64,000 nt of DNA from JADLHS01 sp039806955 (lineage in GTDB: Bacteria; Verrucomicrobiota; Verrucomicrobiia; Limisphaerales; JADLHS01): contig JBDHQI010000012.1 of assembly GCA_039806955.1 (NCBI GenBank), positions 1 through 64,000 of the forward strand, given 5' to 3'. Shown here one piece after another: positions 7,487 through 16,669 of the stretch. Made by a program: the position numbers and the translations under genes. Within the stretch, counting starts at the first letter, position 1. Every line of letters begins with the position of its first letter. The notes below the pieces were generated by a model, which saw only the letters and a list, made by a program, of their open reading frames with translations, was not told the origin of the DNA and made no database searches.

Positions 7487-9469
7487 ATGACCGAGCCAGC
7501 CAAAACTATTTCCACCAGTTCACTCCTGCAGGAATCGCGCACGTTTCCGCCCTCGTCCGAGACTGTAAAACGCGCCTGGATCAACACCGAGCAATACCAG
7601 GCCATGTACGCCCGCTCGATCAATGAACCTGAAAAATTCTGGCTCGAACAAGCGAACGAACTCGATTGGTTCAAGAAGCCAACCCAGGCCTGTCGTTACA
7701 CCTGGGATACGGCGGCACGGAAGATCGAGCATACCTGGTTTGCGGATGGTCAGTTGAACCTGAGCGTCAATTGTCTGGACCGTCACCTCAAGACGTCGCG
7801 CCGCGATAAAACCGCGCTCATCTGGCAGGGTGAAACCGAGGATCACGTGCGTCGTTTCACGTACGCGGAATTGCACCAGGAAGTCTGCAAGTTCGCCAAC
7901 GTGTTAAAATCGTTTGGTTTGAAGAAGGGTGATCGCGTGGCGATTTACCTGCCGATGGCGCCCGAAGCGGCCATCGTGATGCTGGCCTGCACCCGCATCG
8001 GGGTGATTCATTCCGTGGTGTTCGGCGGGTTCAGCGCGGATTCACTGACCAACCGCATCAATGACTCAACCTGCCGACTGTTGATTACTGCCAACGCTGG
8101 CGTGCGGGCCGGCCGGCCGATTTTGCTCAAGGACATCGCCGACAAGGCGCTGCAAAGCACGCCTTCTGTCGAAAAAGTGATTGTGCTGAAACACAACAAT
8201 ATCCCGTGCCAAATGACGGCGGGGCGCGACGTGTGGTATCACGAATTGATGGCTTCCGCGTCGCCAGATTGTGCGCCTGAAATAATGAACGCGGAGGATT
8301 ATCTGTTCATGCTTTACACCAGCGGCTCGACGGGCAAACCCAAGGGCGTTGTGCATAGCACTGCGGGGTATCTGCTGCACTCGGCGCTGACCACCAAATA
8401 CATGTTCGATATTCATGATGACGATGTGTATTTCTGCACTGCTGACGTCGGCTGGGTCACCGGCCACAGCTATCTGGTTTACGGACCGCTGTGCATTGGC
8501 ACCACCACGCTGATGTTTGAAGGGGTGCCGACCTATCCGAATCCGGGCCGGTTCTGGAAGATTGTTGAAAAATTTAAAGTCACCGCGTTTTACACCGCGC
8601 CCACGGCAATCCGGGCGCTGATTCGACTGGGCGACGAATGGGTCACCAAGCACAACCTGAGTTCCCTGCGCGTTCTCGGCTCGGTGGGCGAGCCGATTAA
8701 TCCCGAGGCGTGGATGTGGTATTACCGCGTTGTAGGCCAAAGTCAGCGCCCCATCGTGGATACCTGGTGGCAAACGGAGACCGGGGGCATCATGATTTCT
8801 CCGTTCCCCGGCGCGAGTGTGCTGAAACCGAGCAGCGCGAACCGTCCCTTCTTTGGGGTTGAGCCGGTGGTGTTACGTGATGACGGCACGGAATGCGTGC
8901 CCAATGAAGGCGGCAAATTGTGCATGAAAAAACCGTGGCCGGGTTTGATGCGCACCACCTGGGGGGATCACAATCGTTTCGTGGACACTTACTTCACCAT
9001 GTTCAAAGACCTGTATTTTTCCGGCGATGGTTGTCGTGTGGACGAGGATGGCGATTACTGGCTGATGGGACGCGTGGATGATGTGGTAAATGTTTCCGGT
9101 CACCGCATCGGCACGGCCGAAGTGGAAAGCGCCCTGGTGAGCCACGCGAAAGTGGCGGAAGCCGCCGTCGCCCCCATGCCTCACGATATCAAAGGTCAGG
9201 GGCTATACGCCTTTGTTACGCTTAAAGAAGAGGTCAGCCCGAGTGAAGATTTGAAGAAGGAACTGATCCAGCACGTACGCAAGGAAATTGGCGCGATTGC
9301 CGCGCCGGATAAGATTCAATTTGCGCCCGGATTGCCAAAGACCCGCTCCGGTAAAATCATGCGCCGCATTCTGCGCAAGATCGCTGAAGGGCATCCCGAT
9401 CAAGTGGGTGACACCACCACCTTGGCGGACCCGGCGGTGGTCGAAGCGCTCGTGCAAGGCAAGCAATAA
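7487..9469 (+). CDS. acs: Acetyl-coenzyme A synthetase
   Basis: A 660-residue AMP-forming synthetase, close to the normal length (about 650). The N-terminal ACAS part has QYQAMYARSINEPEKFW, and the adenylation core includes VYLPMAPEA-like IYLPMAPEAAIVMLACTRIG, the P-loop-like YTSGSTGKPKGVVHSTAGYL, the A5 region DTWWQTETGG, and the A8 hinge DVVNVSGHRIGTAEVESAL. Near the C-terminus PKTRSGKIMRRILRKIA holds the catalytic Lys that is commonly regulated by acetylation. It converts acetate, ATP and CoA to acetyl-CoA in the cytoplasm. The 68-base upstream gap is AT-rich and includes a TATAAT at 7441-7446, but no well-spaced -35 box was found. Confidence 0.96.
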   Translation: MTEPAKTISTSSLLQESRTFPPSSETVKRAWINTEQYQAMYARSINEPEKFWLEQANELDWFKKPTQACRYTWDTAARKIEHTWFADGQLNLSVNCLDRHLKTSRRDKTALIWQGETEDHVRRFTYAELHQEVCKFANVLKSFGLKKGDRVAIYLPMAPEAAIVMLACTRIGVIHSVVFGGFSADSLTNRINDSTCRLLITANAGVRAGRPILLKDIADKALQSTPSVEKVIVLKHNNIPCQMTAGRDVWYHELMASASPDCAPEIMNAEDYLFMLYTSGSTGKPKGVVHSTAGYLLHSALTTKYMFDIHDDDVYFCTADVGWVTGHSYLVYGPLCIGTTTLMFEGVPTYPNPGRFWKIVEKFKVTAFYTAPTAIRALIRLGDEWVTKHNLSSLRVLGSVGEPINPEAWMWYYRVVGQSQRPIVDTWWQTETGGIMISPFPGASVLKPSSANRPFFGVEPVVLRDDGTECVPNEGGKLCMKKPWPGLMRTTWGDHNRFVDTYFTMFKDLYFSGDGCRVDEDGDYWLMGRVDDVVNVSGHRIGTAEVESALVSHAKVAEAAVAPMPHDIKGQGLYAFVTLKEEVSPSEDLKKELIQHVRKEIGAIAAPDKIQFAPGLPKTRSGKIMRRILRKIAEGHPDQVGDTTTLADPAVVEALVQGKQ

Positions 9470-9533
9470 TCGCGCGTGGCGCACCGGTTGATTCCCTGCT
9501 GACATCCGTGGTCACATTCGATAGAGTGCGGCC

Positions 9534-10643
9534 ATGGATCCCCGTGAAGCGTTCGTCGCGTTAAATCTCATCGAAGGCGTTGGGCCAGTGCGGGCGCGCT
9601 CGTTGTTGGAGCATTTCGGAACCGCCCCGGCCATTCTCAGCGCCTCCAAATCACAACTGCTGCAGGTCCGCAACCTGGGCAATGAAACCGCCGAAGCGAT
9701 TGGTAACTGGGAAAAGCAGGTGGATCTGGCGGGAGAACTGAAGCGCCTCGACGATTTTGGCTGCCGCGTGGTGATTCAATCGGATGAGGAGTATCCCGCC
9801 GCGTTGCGCGAGATTTACGATCCGCCACTGGTGCTTTACGTGAAAGGCGCCTTGGTGCCGCAGGATAAAAATTGCGTGGCCTTGGTCGGCTCGCGACAAA
9901 CGACGCATTACGGAATCGAAACCGCGCGCAAGCTGGCTTATCAACTGGCGTACGTGGGAGTGACAGTGGTGAGTGGTGGCGCGCGCGGCATAGACACGGC
10001 GGCGCATCAGGGGGCTTTGGCCGCGAAAGGTCGCACCGTTTGTGTCTTGGGCACCGGACTCAACATCGTATTCCCGCCTGAAAACAAGGACTTGTTTGAA
10101 CGCATTGCGGAAAACGGTGCGGTAGTTTCGCAATTTCCGTTTAACCGCAAAGGCGACAAACAATCCTTTGCGATTCGCAATCGCATCGTGGCTGGCATGT
10201 CGCTCGGTACGATGGTGGTGGAAGCGGATTTGCACAGCGGCGCGCTGATCACGGCTAATTTTGCCACGGAATACGGCCGACAAGTCTTCGCCGTACCGGG
10301 ACGGATTGATTCGCCGCGCAGCAAGGGCTGTCATGATTTGATCAAGAAAGGGGCGAAACTTTGTGAGAGCGCGGAAGACGTACTCAGTGAATTCGAGTAT
10401 CTGTTTCCCGCCAGCAACCGCCCGCCCGGCGCGAGTGAGACCGGTGTGTTGCCCACGCTGGAATTGTCGGCAAACGAGCAAGCCGTGTTGGATACACTTT
10501 CGTCCGCCCAGGAAACGAGTATTGACGAGGTGATTCGCCAGAGCGGCCTGCCCAGTTCGGCGGCGAGCGTGGCGTTATTAAGTCTGGAAATGAAACGGAT
10601 TGTGAGACAGTTGCCCGGCAAACTCTTCGTGCGCCAACGCTGA
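9534..10643 (+). CDS. dprA: DNA processing protein DprA
   Basis: A 369-residue protein with an N-terminal helix-hairpin-helix/SAM-like region (NLIEGVGPVRARSLLEHFG, then GNETAEAIGNW), the Rossmann-like DprA core with VALVGSRQTTHYG, VVSGGARGIDTAAHQGAL, VLGTGLNIVFPPENKDLF and GALITANFATEYGRQVF, and a C-terminal winged helix (TSIDEVIRQSGLPSSAASVA). DprA loads RecA on incoming single-stranded DNA during natural transformation. The length and domain order match the family. It stands alone between acs and dus, without the topA gene that often follows it in other bacteria. Confidence 0.95.
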   Translation: MDPREAFVALNLIEGVGPVRARSLLEHFGTAPAILSASKSQLLQVRNLGNETAEAIGNWEKQVDLAGELKRLDDFGCRVVIQSDEEYPAALREIYDPPLVLYVKGALVPQDKNCVALVGSRQTTHYGIETARKLAYQLAYVGVTVVSGGARGIDTAAHQGALAAKGRTVCVLGTGLNIVFPPENKDLFERIAENGAVVSQFPFNRKGDKQSFAIRNRIVAGMSLGTMVVEADLHSGALITANFATEYGRQVFAVPGRIDSPRSKGCHDLIKKGAKLCESAEDVLSEFEYLFPASNRPPGASETGVLPTLELSANEQAVLDTLSSAQETSIDEVIRQSGLPSSAASVALLSLEMKRIVRQLPGKLFVRQR

Positions 10644-10688
10644 CTATCTCTTTCGCATAGCGCAACGCACTGGTAGTCTGTTGGACGC

Positions 10689-11795
10689 ATGCGGATCGGT
10701 TCGCTGACGCTTTCAACGCCGTTGTTCCTCTCGCCCCTGGCGGGTTACACCAACCTGCCTTTTCGGCTCGTAATTCGGGAGATCGGTGGGGTGGGGCTTT
10801 GCACCACTGATCTGGTAAATGCGCGTTCGCTGCTCGAAAAACGGGAGAAAGCCTTCAAGCTCATTGAAACAACTCCGGCGGACACCCCCCTGGCCGTGCA
10901 ATTGTTCGGTAGTGTGCCGGAAGAAATGCGCGCCGCCGCGCTCTTGCTGGAATCGCGCGGTGTGGCGTCCGTGGATATCAACATGGGTTGCCCGGTGCGC
11001 AAGGTGGTCAACGTCGGCGGCGGGTCTGCAATGATGACCGAGTTGCGCAAAACGGCGGCGTTGGTTCAAGGAATGGTGAACGCGGTAAAAATCCCGGTCA
11101 CCGCCAAAATGCGACTGGGCTGGGATGAAGATAATTTAACCGCACCAAATTTGGCGCGCGCCTTGGAAGCCGTGGGCGTGGCGGCGATCTTTGTGCATGG
11201 CCGGACTCGACAACAGGGTTTCGGTGGGACGGTGAATCTGGCCGGAATCCGCCAAGTAGTTGCGGCGGTGAAAAGTATCCCGGTGATCGGGAATGGCGAC
11301 GTAGTGACGCCCGAAGCGGCCAAGCGGATGTTCGAGGCGACCGGTTGCGCCGGAGTAAGCATCGGTCGAGGCGCATTTTACAATCCCTGGATTTTCCAAC
11401 AGACCAGCCATTTTTTAGCCACCGGTGAATTGCTTCCGGAAGCGTCCTTCCCGGAACGGGTCCGCGTGATGTGCCGCCATTTGGACTTGATGATCGAGGT
11501 GTTTGGCGAAGCATTGGGCTGTCGCATGTTCCGCAAGGTGGCGCCGTGGTATGCCAAACGTTTCGGTCCGGCGAATGAGTTTAACAAGCGTGTTGTCACC
11601 ATCAGTTCGCGCCAGGAATTTCACGAGTTGTTGGAACACTACTCTCGCTGGCGGCAGCAGTTTCTGGATGAGTACGGCGAGTTATTACCACGCTTTCAAG
11701 CGTCTCCCATGCAAGCGTCATTTATGCTGGGTGAACCTATTGCTGCGGCCCGTGAGCAAATTCCTGTTCCGCGCGGGCCAGTGGAAGTTTGGTAG
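10689..11795 (+). CDS. dus: tRNA-dihydrouridine synthase (DusB-like)
   Basis: A 368-residue FMN-dependent TIM-barrel enzyme. It opens with FLSPLAGYTNLPFRLVIRE, has the catalytic-cysteine loop INMGCPVRKVVNVGGGSAM, then VTAKMRLGWDEDN, IFVHGRTRQQGFGG, VIGNGDVVTPEAAKRM and GVSIGRGAFYNPWIF, the FMN phosphate-binding site. It reduces uridines in the tRNA D-loop. The tail after residue 260 is longer than in DusB of E. coli (321 residues) and contains the helical tRNA-binding domain. The gene follows dprA by 45 bases and is convergent with the thymidylate-kinase-like genes. Confidence 0.93.
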   Translation: MRIGSLTLSTPLFLSPLAGYTNLPFRLVIREIGGVGLCTTDLVNARSLLEKREKAFKLIETTPADTPLAVQLFGSVPEEMRAAALLLESRGVASVDINMGCPVRKVVNVGGGSAMMTELRKTAALVQGMVNAVKIPVTAKMRLGWDEDNLTAPNLARALEAVGVAAIFVHGRTRQQGFGGTVNLAGIRQVVAAVKSIPVIGNGDVVTPEAAKRMFEATGCAGVSIGRGAFYNPWIFQQTSHFLATGELLPEASFPERVRVMCRHLDLMIEVFGEALGCRMFRKVAPWYAKRFGPANEFNKRVVTISSRQEFHELLEHYSRWRQQFLDEYGELLPRFQASPMQASFMLGEPIAAAREQIPVPRGPVEVW

Positions 11796-11861
11796 TGTGC
11801 GCGGGTCAGGGTTTTGGAGAACGATTGCCTCGGAATCGCTCACCTGCGTAAAGGGTCCTGA

Positions 11862-12590
11862 TTATTTACCCGCCAAAACCGCCTCGATGTTCTCTTTCAA
11901 TTCGCGATTCACCTCATCCACGGGGCGGTGTCCATCCACGATGGTGAACCTGTAGGTTTTCTGGAGTTTGCGGAAGGCCAGCCGCATCAAAGTTTGATAC
12001 TCGATGAAGCTGTCGTATAAATCACGGGACAATCCCAGGTCCATGCCGCTTTCCCAGTAATCAAGCGTGGCCGCCTTGGCCAAAACGCGTTGGACCAGTT
12101 CGACGGGTTCGATGGCCAGATAGAAAACCGCATCCGGTTTCAACGCGATTCCGTAGAGATTTTTGAGCCAGGCCGCATCCATTCCGCGCACCATGTCGCG
12201 CGCCATCAACGTGTAGATATAACGATCCGCCAAAACGATGAAGCCGGCCTTGAGCGACGGCAGGATGACATTCTCGAGTTGATCGGCAAAGTCGGTAGCG
12301 TAAAAAAGACTGAGCGTGGTATGGCTCAGGATATTTCCATTCTGGGCGCGCGCCAGTTCCTCGCTCACCAACGTCGAACGCTTCAAACCCACCTGCACGG
12401 TGGCGTGGCCGCTGATCTCCAGCCATTGCACCAGCAGTTCAATCTGCGTCGAGCGCCCCGAGCCGTCCGCCCCTTCCACCACGATCAATTTGCCGGCGAG
12501 TTCTTCCGGTTTTACGCGCGGAATGCCCTCGCCGTAAAAGCTGCGGTCGCTGTGCGACGGCACTTCGAGTTTCGTGTGAACCTTGTTCAT
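11862..12590 (-). CDS. Thymidylate-kinase-like protein with altered Walker A
   Basis: A 242-residue member of the dTMP kinase family. The P-loop reads VVEGADGSGRSTQ, so the invariant lysine of Walker A is replaced by Arg (codon CGC). The DRY motif is kept as LADRYIYTLMARD, and the substrate-side helix DAAWLKNLYGIALKPDAV is similar to that of its neighbour. About 40 residues precede the P-loop, more than in ordinary Tmk. The start ATG overlaps the stop of the upstream paralogue by four bases (ATGA), so the two are surely co-transcribed. With Lys replaced, the protein may bind nucleotide poorly and act as a partner of the upstream copy, or phosphorylate a different substrate; both ideas are inference. 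Confidence 0.8.
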   Translation of the reverse strand: MNKVHTKLEVPSHSDRSFYGEGIPRVKPEELAGKLIVVEGADGSGRSTQIELLVQWLEISGHATVQVGLKRSTLVSEELARAQNGNILSHTTLSLFYATDFADQLENVILPSLKAGFIVLADRYIYTLMARDMVRGMDAAWLKNLYGIALKPDAVFYLAIEPVELVQRVLAKAATLDYWESGMDLGLSRDLYDSFIEYQTLMRLAFRKLQKTYRFTIVDGHRPVDEVNRELKENIEAVLAGK

Positions 12591-13348
12591 GCGGCGGAAT
12601 CTTCCTCCATTTCTTCCTGAAGCTGGTTTCGGTTGACCGCGCGTTTGATCGGTGGGGGCAGGGGCAGCGGACTGTTGCGGCGAAATTGATCGAAATCAAT
12701 CCCCTGGTTCACGAGCCGGCGGACGGTGGTTTGTTGTGTTTCCACCCGTTCATTGGCATCAATTGTCACAAAATTGAATTCGGCGCTCATGGCCAGATAC
12801 TGGTCCAGGATGCGGCCTTGAAAAATGCGAAAGCTTTCGTAAGGGTCCGACGACAAACGCAAGTCCATCCCTGCCTCAAAAAATTTCAACTTGGGTCGCC
12901 CCTCCAAAATGCGGCTCAACGACACCTCCAGGTCGGCTTTGAAAAAGAAAGTGAGGTCCGGGGCGGCGGCGAAATTGTAAATGCCGCGGACCCAATTCGG
13001 GGGGCAGCCGCGGACGACATCGCGGGCAAACGCGGTAAACACGTAGCGATCGCACAACACCACGTAGCCCGCACGCAACAGCGGCAGCAGATGGCGTTCG
13101 TAGCGATCCGCGAAATCGGTGGCGTGGATCAGACTGAACGTGGTGGGCGACAGCAGTTCGCGCTTCTTGCCCTTGCTGGTGGCGGATTTGACCAGTTCCG
13201 AAGAATTCCATTCGCTGAAATAAACCTTCACCCCCTCCGCTTCGAGCCAGCGGCGCAGCAGATAAATTTGCGTGGATTTCCCGGAGCCATCGAGACCTTC
13301 GACGGCGATCAAGCGTCCGGGGAAACCCTGTTCGGCAAAAGTTTTCAT
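12587..13348 (-). CDS. Thymidylate-kinase-like protein with intact P-loop
   Basis: A 253-residue dTMP kinase family protein. The P-loop AVEGLDGSGKSTQIYLLRR is canonical, followed by VYFSEWNSSELVKSATSKGKKRE where normal Tmk has the phosphate-substrate helix, the LCDRYVFTAFARDVVRGC motif and TFFFKADLEVSLSRILEGRP. A C-terminal extension (residues about 215-253) ends in acidic MEEDSAA. Standard Tmk is about 210 residues, so both tandem copies are long. It is the first gene of a two-gene unit and diverges from the O-antigen-polymerase-like pair across 137 bases. It may be the cell's dTMP kinase or may serve a different nucleotide; sequence alone does not settle this. Confidence 0.82.
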   Translation of the reverse strand: MKTFAEQGFPGRLIAVEGLDGSGKSTQIYLLRRWLEAEGVKVYFSEWNSSELVKSATSKGKKRELLSPTTFSLIHATDFADRYERHLLPLLRAGYVVLCDRYVFTAFARDVVRGCPPNWVRGIYNFAAAPDLTFFFKADLEVSLSRILEGRPKLKFFEAGMDLRLSSDPYESFRIFQGRILDQYLAMSAEFNFVTIDANERVETQQTTVRRLVNQGIDFDQFRRNSPLPLPPPIKRAVNRNQLQEEMEEDSAA

Positions 13349-13485
13349 TCATCGTCAAAGCTAGTCACTCATCCGGCCAACTCAATGTTTTTATGAGTAC
13401 GGTGCGGAGTCGGTTGCCCCGGATTTGCGTTCGTTCGGTTCTTGAATAAATAAAGGCGGCGGCGGTAAAATCTCCCTTTGAAAAT

Positions 13486-15039
13486 ATGGCCAGTACATTT
13501 GCCGTAACCAGAAACCATTTGATCTTCGGGCTTTGCCTGCCACTGGCGATATTGCTGGGATACTTGCTGGCGGAACCCTTTGCTTCCACCACTGTTGTTG
13601 TCGTCGTCGTGCTGACGGCGGTGCTGATGGTGCCGGTTATGATGCGCTGGTATCATCCGCTCTTGATCCTTAGTTGGCACCTGGCGATGTATCCCGTCTT
13701 TTTCCCGGGGCGGATGGCGCTATGGGTGGCCATGGCCTTTGCCGGTTTGTTTTTCGTGATTTTGCATCGGTCCGTGGATTCCGATTATCGCTGGAATAAT
13801 GAGCCTTCACTGACGGCACCCCTGCTCGTCTTTAGCCTGGTAATCATTGCCACCGCTTTGGCCACTGGCGGTATCGGCCTGCGCGTTCTGGGTTCGAAAG
13901 AGATGGGAGGCAGAGGGTACGTGCTGTTGCTGGCGGCTATTGTCGGCTATTTCGTGTTGACAAGCCGCAGTATCAAACCCCAGCACGCCAAATGGTACGT
14001 CGCGCTCTTTTTTCTCTCGGGGGTTAGCTATGTTATCGGTTATTTCGCGCTAAGGATGGGGACTGGGGCTGAGTTTTTAACTTACTTATTCCCACTCACC
14101 TCACTCTCTGGGGTTGACTCAACGGGACAAGTATTCAGGCCTGAGGGCGAGCGGATTGATGGATTGATGCCTGCTGCGGTGCTGGTCTTTTGCTGGCTTC
14201 TGGCACGGTACGGAGCGACTGGAATTCTGGCGTGGAATCGCCCGTGGCGCGCGCTCATCTTCGTCGGTGTCATTGCAGCGGGTTGCTTCGGTGGATTCCG
14301 TTCCATGCTGGCCTTGATGGGGATGGTATTTTTCCTGTTGGTTTATTTGGAACGCATGTGGCGCGGCCCCGCCTTTTTGATTCTGTTAATGGGAATGTTG
14401 GTGGGAAGCGCCGCAGTGGTGCTTTCCGCAAGCAAGTTGCCGTTCGCCATCCAACGAACCATCGCCTTCTTACCCGTGGATGTTGACCCGGCGGTGCGGA
14501 TCGGAGCGGAATCTTCCACTGAATGGCGTATTCACATGTGGCAATCCGTAATTCACATGGTGCCTCAATATCTGTTCCTCGGAAAAGGTTACGGCCTTTC
14601 CGCAGAAGAATTGTATATGGAGCGGCAGGGCGCGCTACGGGGATTCGGTGAACAATGGAGCGGCGCGGCCCTGGCTGGGGATTATCATAGTGGTCCGCTA
14701 TCGGTGATCATTCCTTTCGGGATTTGGGGGGCGTTGGCGTTTGGTTGGGTGCTTTATGCTGGGACGCGATACCTCTATCGGGTGTATCGGGACGGGACAG
14801 AATCACTGCGGATGATCAATCGGTTGTTATTCGCGTTGTTTGTGGCACGCATTGTGTTCTTTCTCTTCGTGTTTGGCGCACTTTACAACGAGTTTTACTA
14901 TTTCACGGGCATCTTGGGGTTGAGCGTGGCGCTAAATTCAACCGAACGGCAGTCGAGTACAGAATCTGTTACTGAACTGCCGGAAAGCGAAATGAATCAA
15001 GCGAACAGTATCCCGATCGCACGCGTGAGCAATGAGTAA
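13486..15039 (+). CDS. O-antigen polymerase/ligase-like membrane protein, first of a tandem pair
   Basis: A 517-residue polytopic inner-membrane protein with about a dozen hydrophobic segments, starting with HLIFGLCLPLAILLGYLLA. The long periplasmic loop before the last helices has the conserved stretch STEWRIHMWQSVIHMVPQYL, LGKGYGLS and DYHSGPLSVIIPFGIWG; the loop with paired Arg and His resembles WaaL/Wzy-type enzymes, which polymerise or attach lipid-linked glycan outside the membrane. The next gene is a clear paralogue, and the two overlap by eight bases. Three glycan genes (GT2, methyltransferase, GT9) follow. Whether it is polymerase or ligase cannot be decided here. Confidence 0.75.
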   Translation: MASTFAVTRNHLIFGLCLPLAILLGYLLAEPFASTTVVVVVVLTAVLMVPVMMRWYHPLLILSWHLAMYPVFFPGRMALWVAMAFAGLFFVILHRSVDSDYRWNNEPSLTAPLLVFSLVIIATALATGGIGLRVLGSKEMGGRGYVLLLAAIVGYFVLTSRSIKPQHAKWYVALFFLSGVSYVIGYFALRMGTGAEFLTYLFPLTSLSGVDSTGQVFRPEGERIDGLMPAAVLVFCWLLARYGATGILAWNRPWRALIFVGVIAAGCFGGFRSMLALMGMVFFLLVYLERMWRGPAFLILLMGMLVGSAAVVLSASKLPFAIQRTIAFLPVDVDPAVRIGAESSTEWRIHMWQSVIHMVPQYLFLGKGYGLSAEELYMERQGALRGFGEQWSGAALAGDYHSGPLSVIIPFGIWGALAFGWVLYAGTRYLYRVYRDGTESLRMINRLLFALFVARIVFFLFVFGALYNEFYYFTGILGLSVALNSTERQSSTESVTELPESEMNQANSIPIARVSNE

Positions 15040-16603
15040 TACCCTTGCGATCATCCGGTCCGCAATCATCTACGGCTTATGTCTGCCGTTGGCGGTTTAC
15101 TTGGGCTACCTGCTGGCGAATCCCGCTGATCGCATTAGTCTGGCTGTTATTGCGGTTGCTTGTCTGCTGCCATTGATCCCAGCGCTGATGCGCTGGCACC
15201 ACCTGCTATTGATCGTCAGTTGGAACATGAGCATGGTGCTCTTTTTCATCCAAGGCTCACCCTATCTCTGGATGGTGATGACCGCGTTGAGCCTCACATT
15301 GACAGTCTTGCAACATGTCCTGAAACGCAACGTGAAGTTCAGCGCTCCCAGCACCTTGGTTTTGCCGTTGATGTTTCTTGCCTTGATTATTGTCGGTACG
15401 GCCCAGTTAACCGGTGGTATTGGTTTGGCCGCTTTTGGGAGCGACTCCTTCGGCGGCAAGCGCTATATCCAATTACTGGTCGCCATCGCCGGATTTTTTG
15501 CCATTGTCAGCCATCGTATTCCCTCCGAGCGCGCCAATCTTTACGTCGGTTTGTATTTTCTAGGCGGAGTGACTGCCTTGATTGGAAGTTTGGCCCCGTG
15601 GATTCCGGGTGGGTTGCGGATGATCTATGCCTTGTTTCCGGTGGACGATACGCGGTTGTTCTTCAACGAGGTTAATACCGAATACCTGCGTTTGAATGGG
15701 GCGACGGTCGCGGCTATGAGTGCGCTTTGTTTTATCTTCGCGCTCCATGGGTTGAGCGGCATACTGGGCATTGGTGAACGTGCACGATTTTTACCGCTGC
15801 AGTTTCGTGGTGGTTTTGGCATCAACCAGCCTTGGCGCATCATTGTTTTCCTGGGTCTGGCAGCCTTGGCGACGAGCGGCGGATACCGCTCCTATTTGAT
15901 TACCATTATTCTTTACTGCGGGGTACTCTTCTTACTTGAAGGTTTATTCCGTTCAAAATTATTGCCTCCTTTACTGCTTTTGGCCGTCTTGGTTCCTGTG
16001 GTGACCTTGCCGCTCGCGGATAAATTGCCCTTAACCATTCAGCGTTCCTTGAGCTTCCTGCCAATTGAGATTGATCCACGGGTGGAAATAGACGCCGAGA
16101 ATTCATCCGAATGGAGGTTGAAGATTTGGGAGCAAGTCATTCCCACGATTCCGCAATACCTGCTCATCGGCAAGGGCTACTCCATGGATGTGCGCGAATT
16201 TGAAAAGATTCAGGCCGTCCGCCAACCCAGCAGTCAGGCGATCGCCGAATACGCCCAAGACTATCATAGTGGTCCGTTGTCCTTGCTGATTCCCTTGGGC
16301 AGTTTCGGGATCATCGGATTTGCCTGGTTTCTCATCACCGCTTACCGGGTGTTGCGCAACAATTACCGGTACGGTCCGCCCGAGTATCGGAAGCTAAATA
16401 CATTTCTCTTTACCTTCTTTCTGGTGCGCACCTTCATATTCATTGTTATTTACGGCTCTTTTCAAAATGATCTGGCCGTTTTCACCGGCATTGTGGCCTT
16501 GAGCATCAGCCTCAACGGTGGCGTCCGCCAACCTGCGCTGGCCCCTGCGAAACCCAATCCCGCTTATCTCCCCTTCCGTCTGCCCAAGCCGGCGCGCTTG
16601 TAG
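15032..16603 (+). CDS. O-antigen polymerase/ligase-like membrane protein, second of a tandem pair
   Basis: A 523-residue membrane protein that mirrors the preceding gene: IIYGLCLPLAVYLGYLLA at the start, SSEWRLKIWEQVIPTIPQYL and IGKGYSMD in the large loop, DYHSGPLSLLIPLGSFG before the last helices. The two proteins can be aligned along their whole length, with the best match in the first helix and the loop, which points to tandem duplication followed by divergence. The ATG overlaps the end of the first copy by eight bases (ATGAGTAA). One copy could polymerise and the other ligate the same glycan, or each could handle a different glycan; this is inference. Confidence 0.75.
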   Translation: MSNTLAIIRSAIIYGLCLPLAVYLGYLLANPADRISLAVIAVACLLPLIPALMRWHHLLLIVSWNMSMVLFFIQGSPYLWMVMTALSLTLTVLQHVLKRNVKFSAPSTLVLPLMFLALIIVGTAQLTGGIGLAAFGSDSFGGKRYIQLLVAIAGFFAIVSHRIPSERANLYVGLYFLGGVTALIGSLAPWIPGGLRMIYALFPVDDTRLFFNEVNTEYLRLNGATVAAMSALCFIFALHGLSGILGIGERARFLPLQFRGGFGINQPWRIIVFLGLAALATSGGYRSYLITIILYCGVLFLLEGLFRSKLLPPLLLLAVLVPVVTLPLADKLPLTIQRSLSFLPIEIDPRVEIDAENSSEWRLKIWEQVIPTIPQYLLIGKGYSMDVREFEKIQAVRQPSSQAIAEYAQDYHSGPLSLLIPLGSFGIIGFAWFLITAYRVLRNNYRYGPPEYRKLNTFLFTFFLVRTFIFIVIYGSFQNDLAVFTGIVALSISLNGGVRQPALAPAKPNPAYLPFRLPKPARL

Positions 16604-16669
16604 CGCCATGCGCCTGTCGCCAAGGACGGCGACAATTGCCATGTGAGGGAACTGAGAATATGATTTCCC

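Noticed and set aside
7060..7674. 204-residue reverse frame across the Cys-rich gene and acs start
   Set aside because: Shadow frame; composition rich in Arg, Ser and Pro, no motif, and it conflicts with two clear forward genes.
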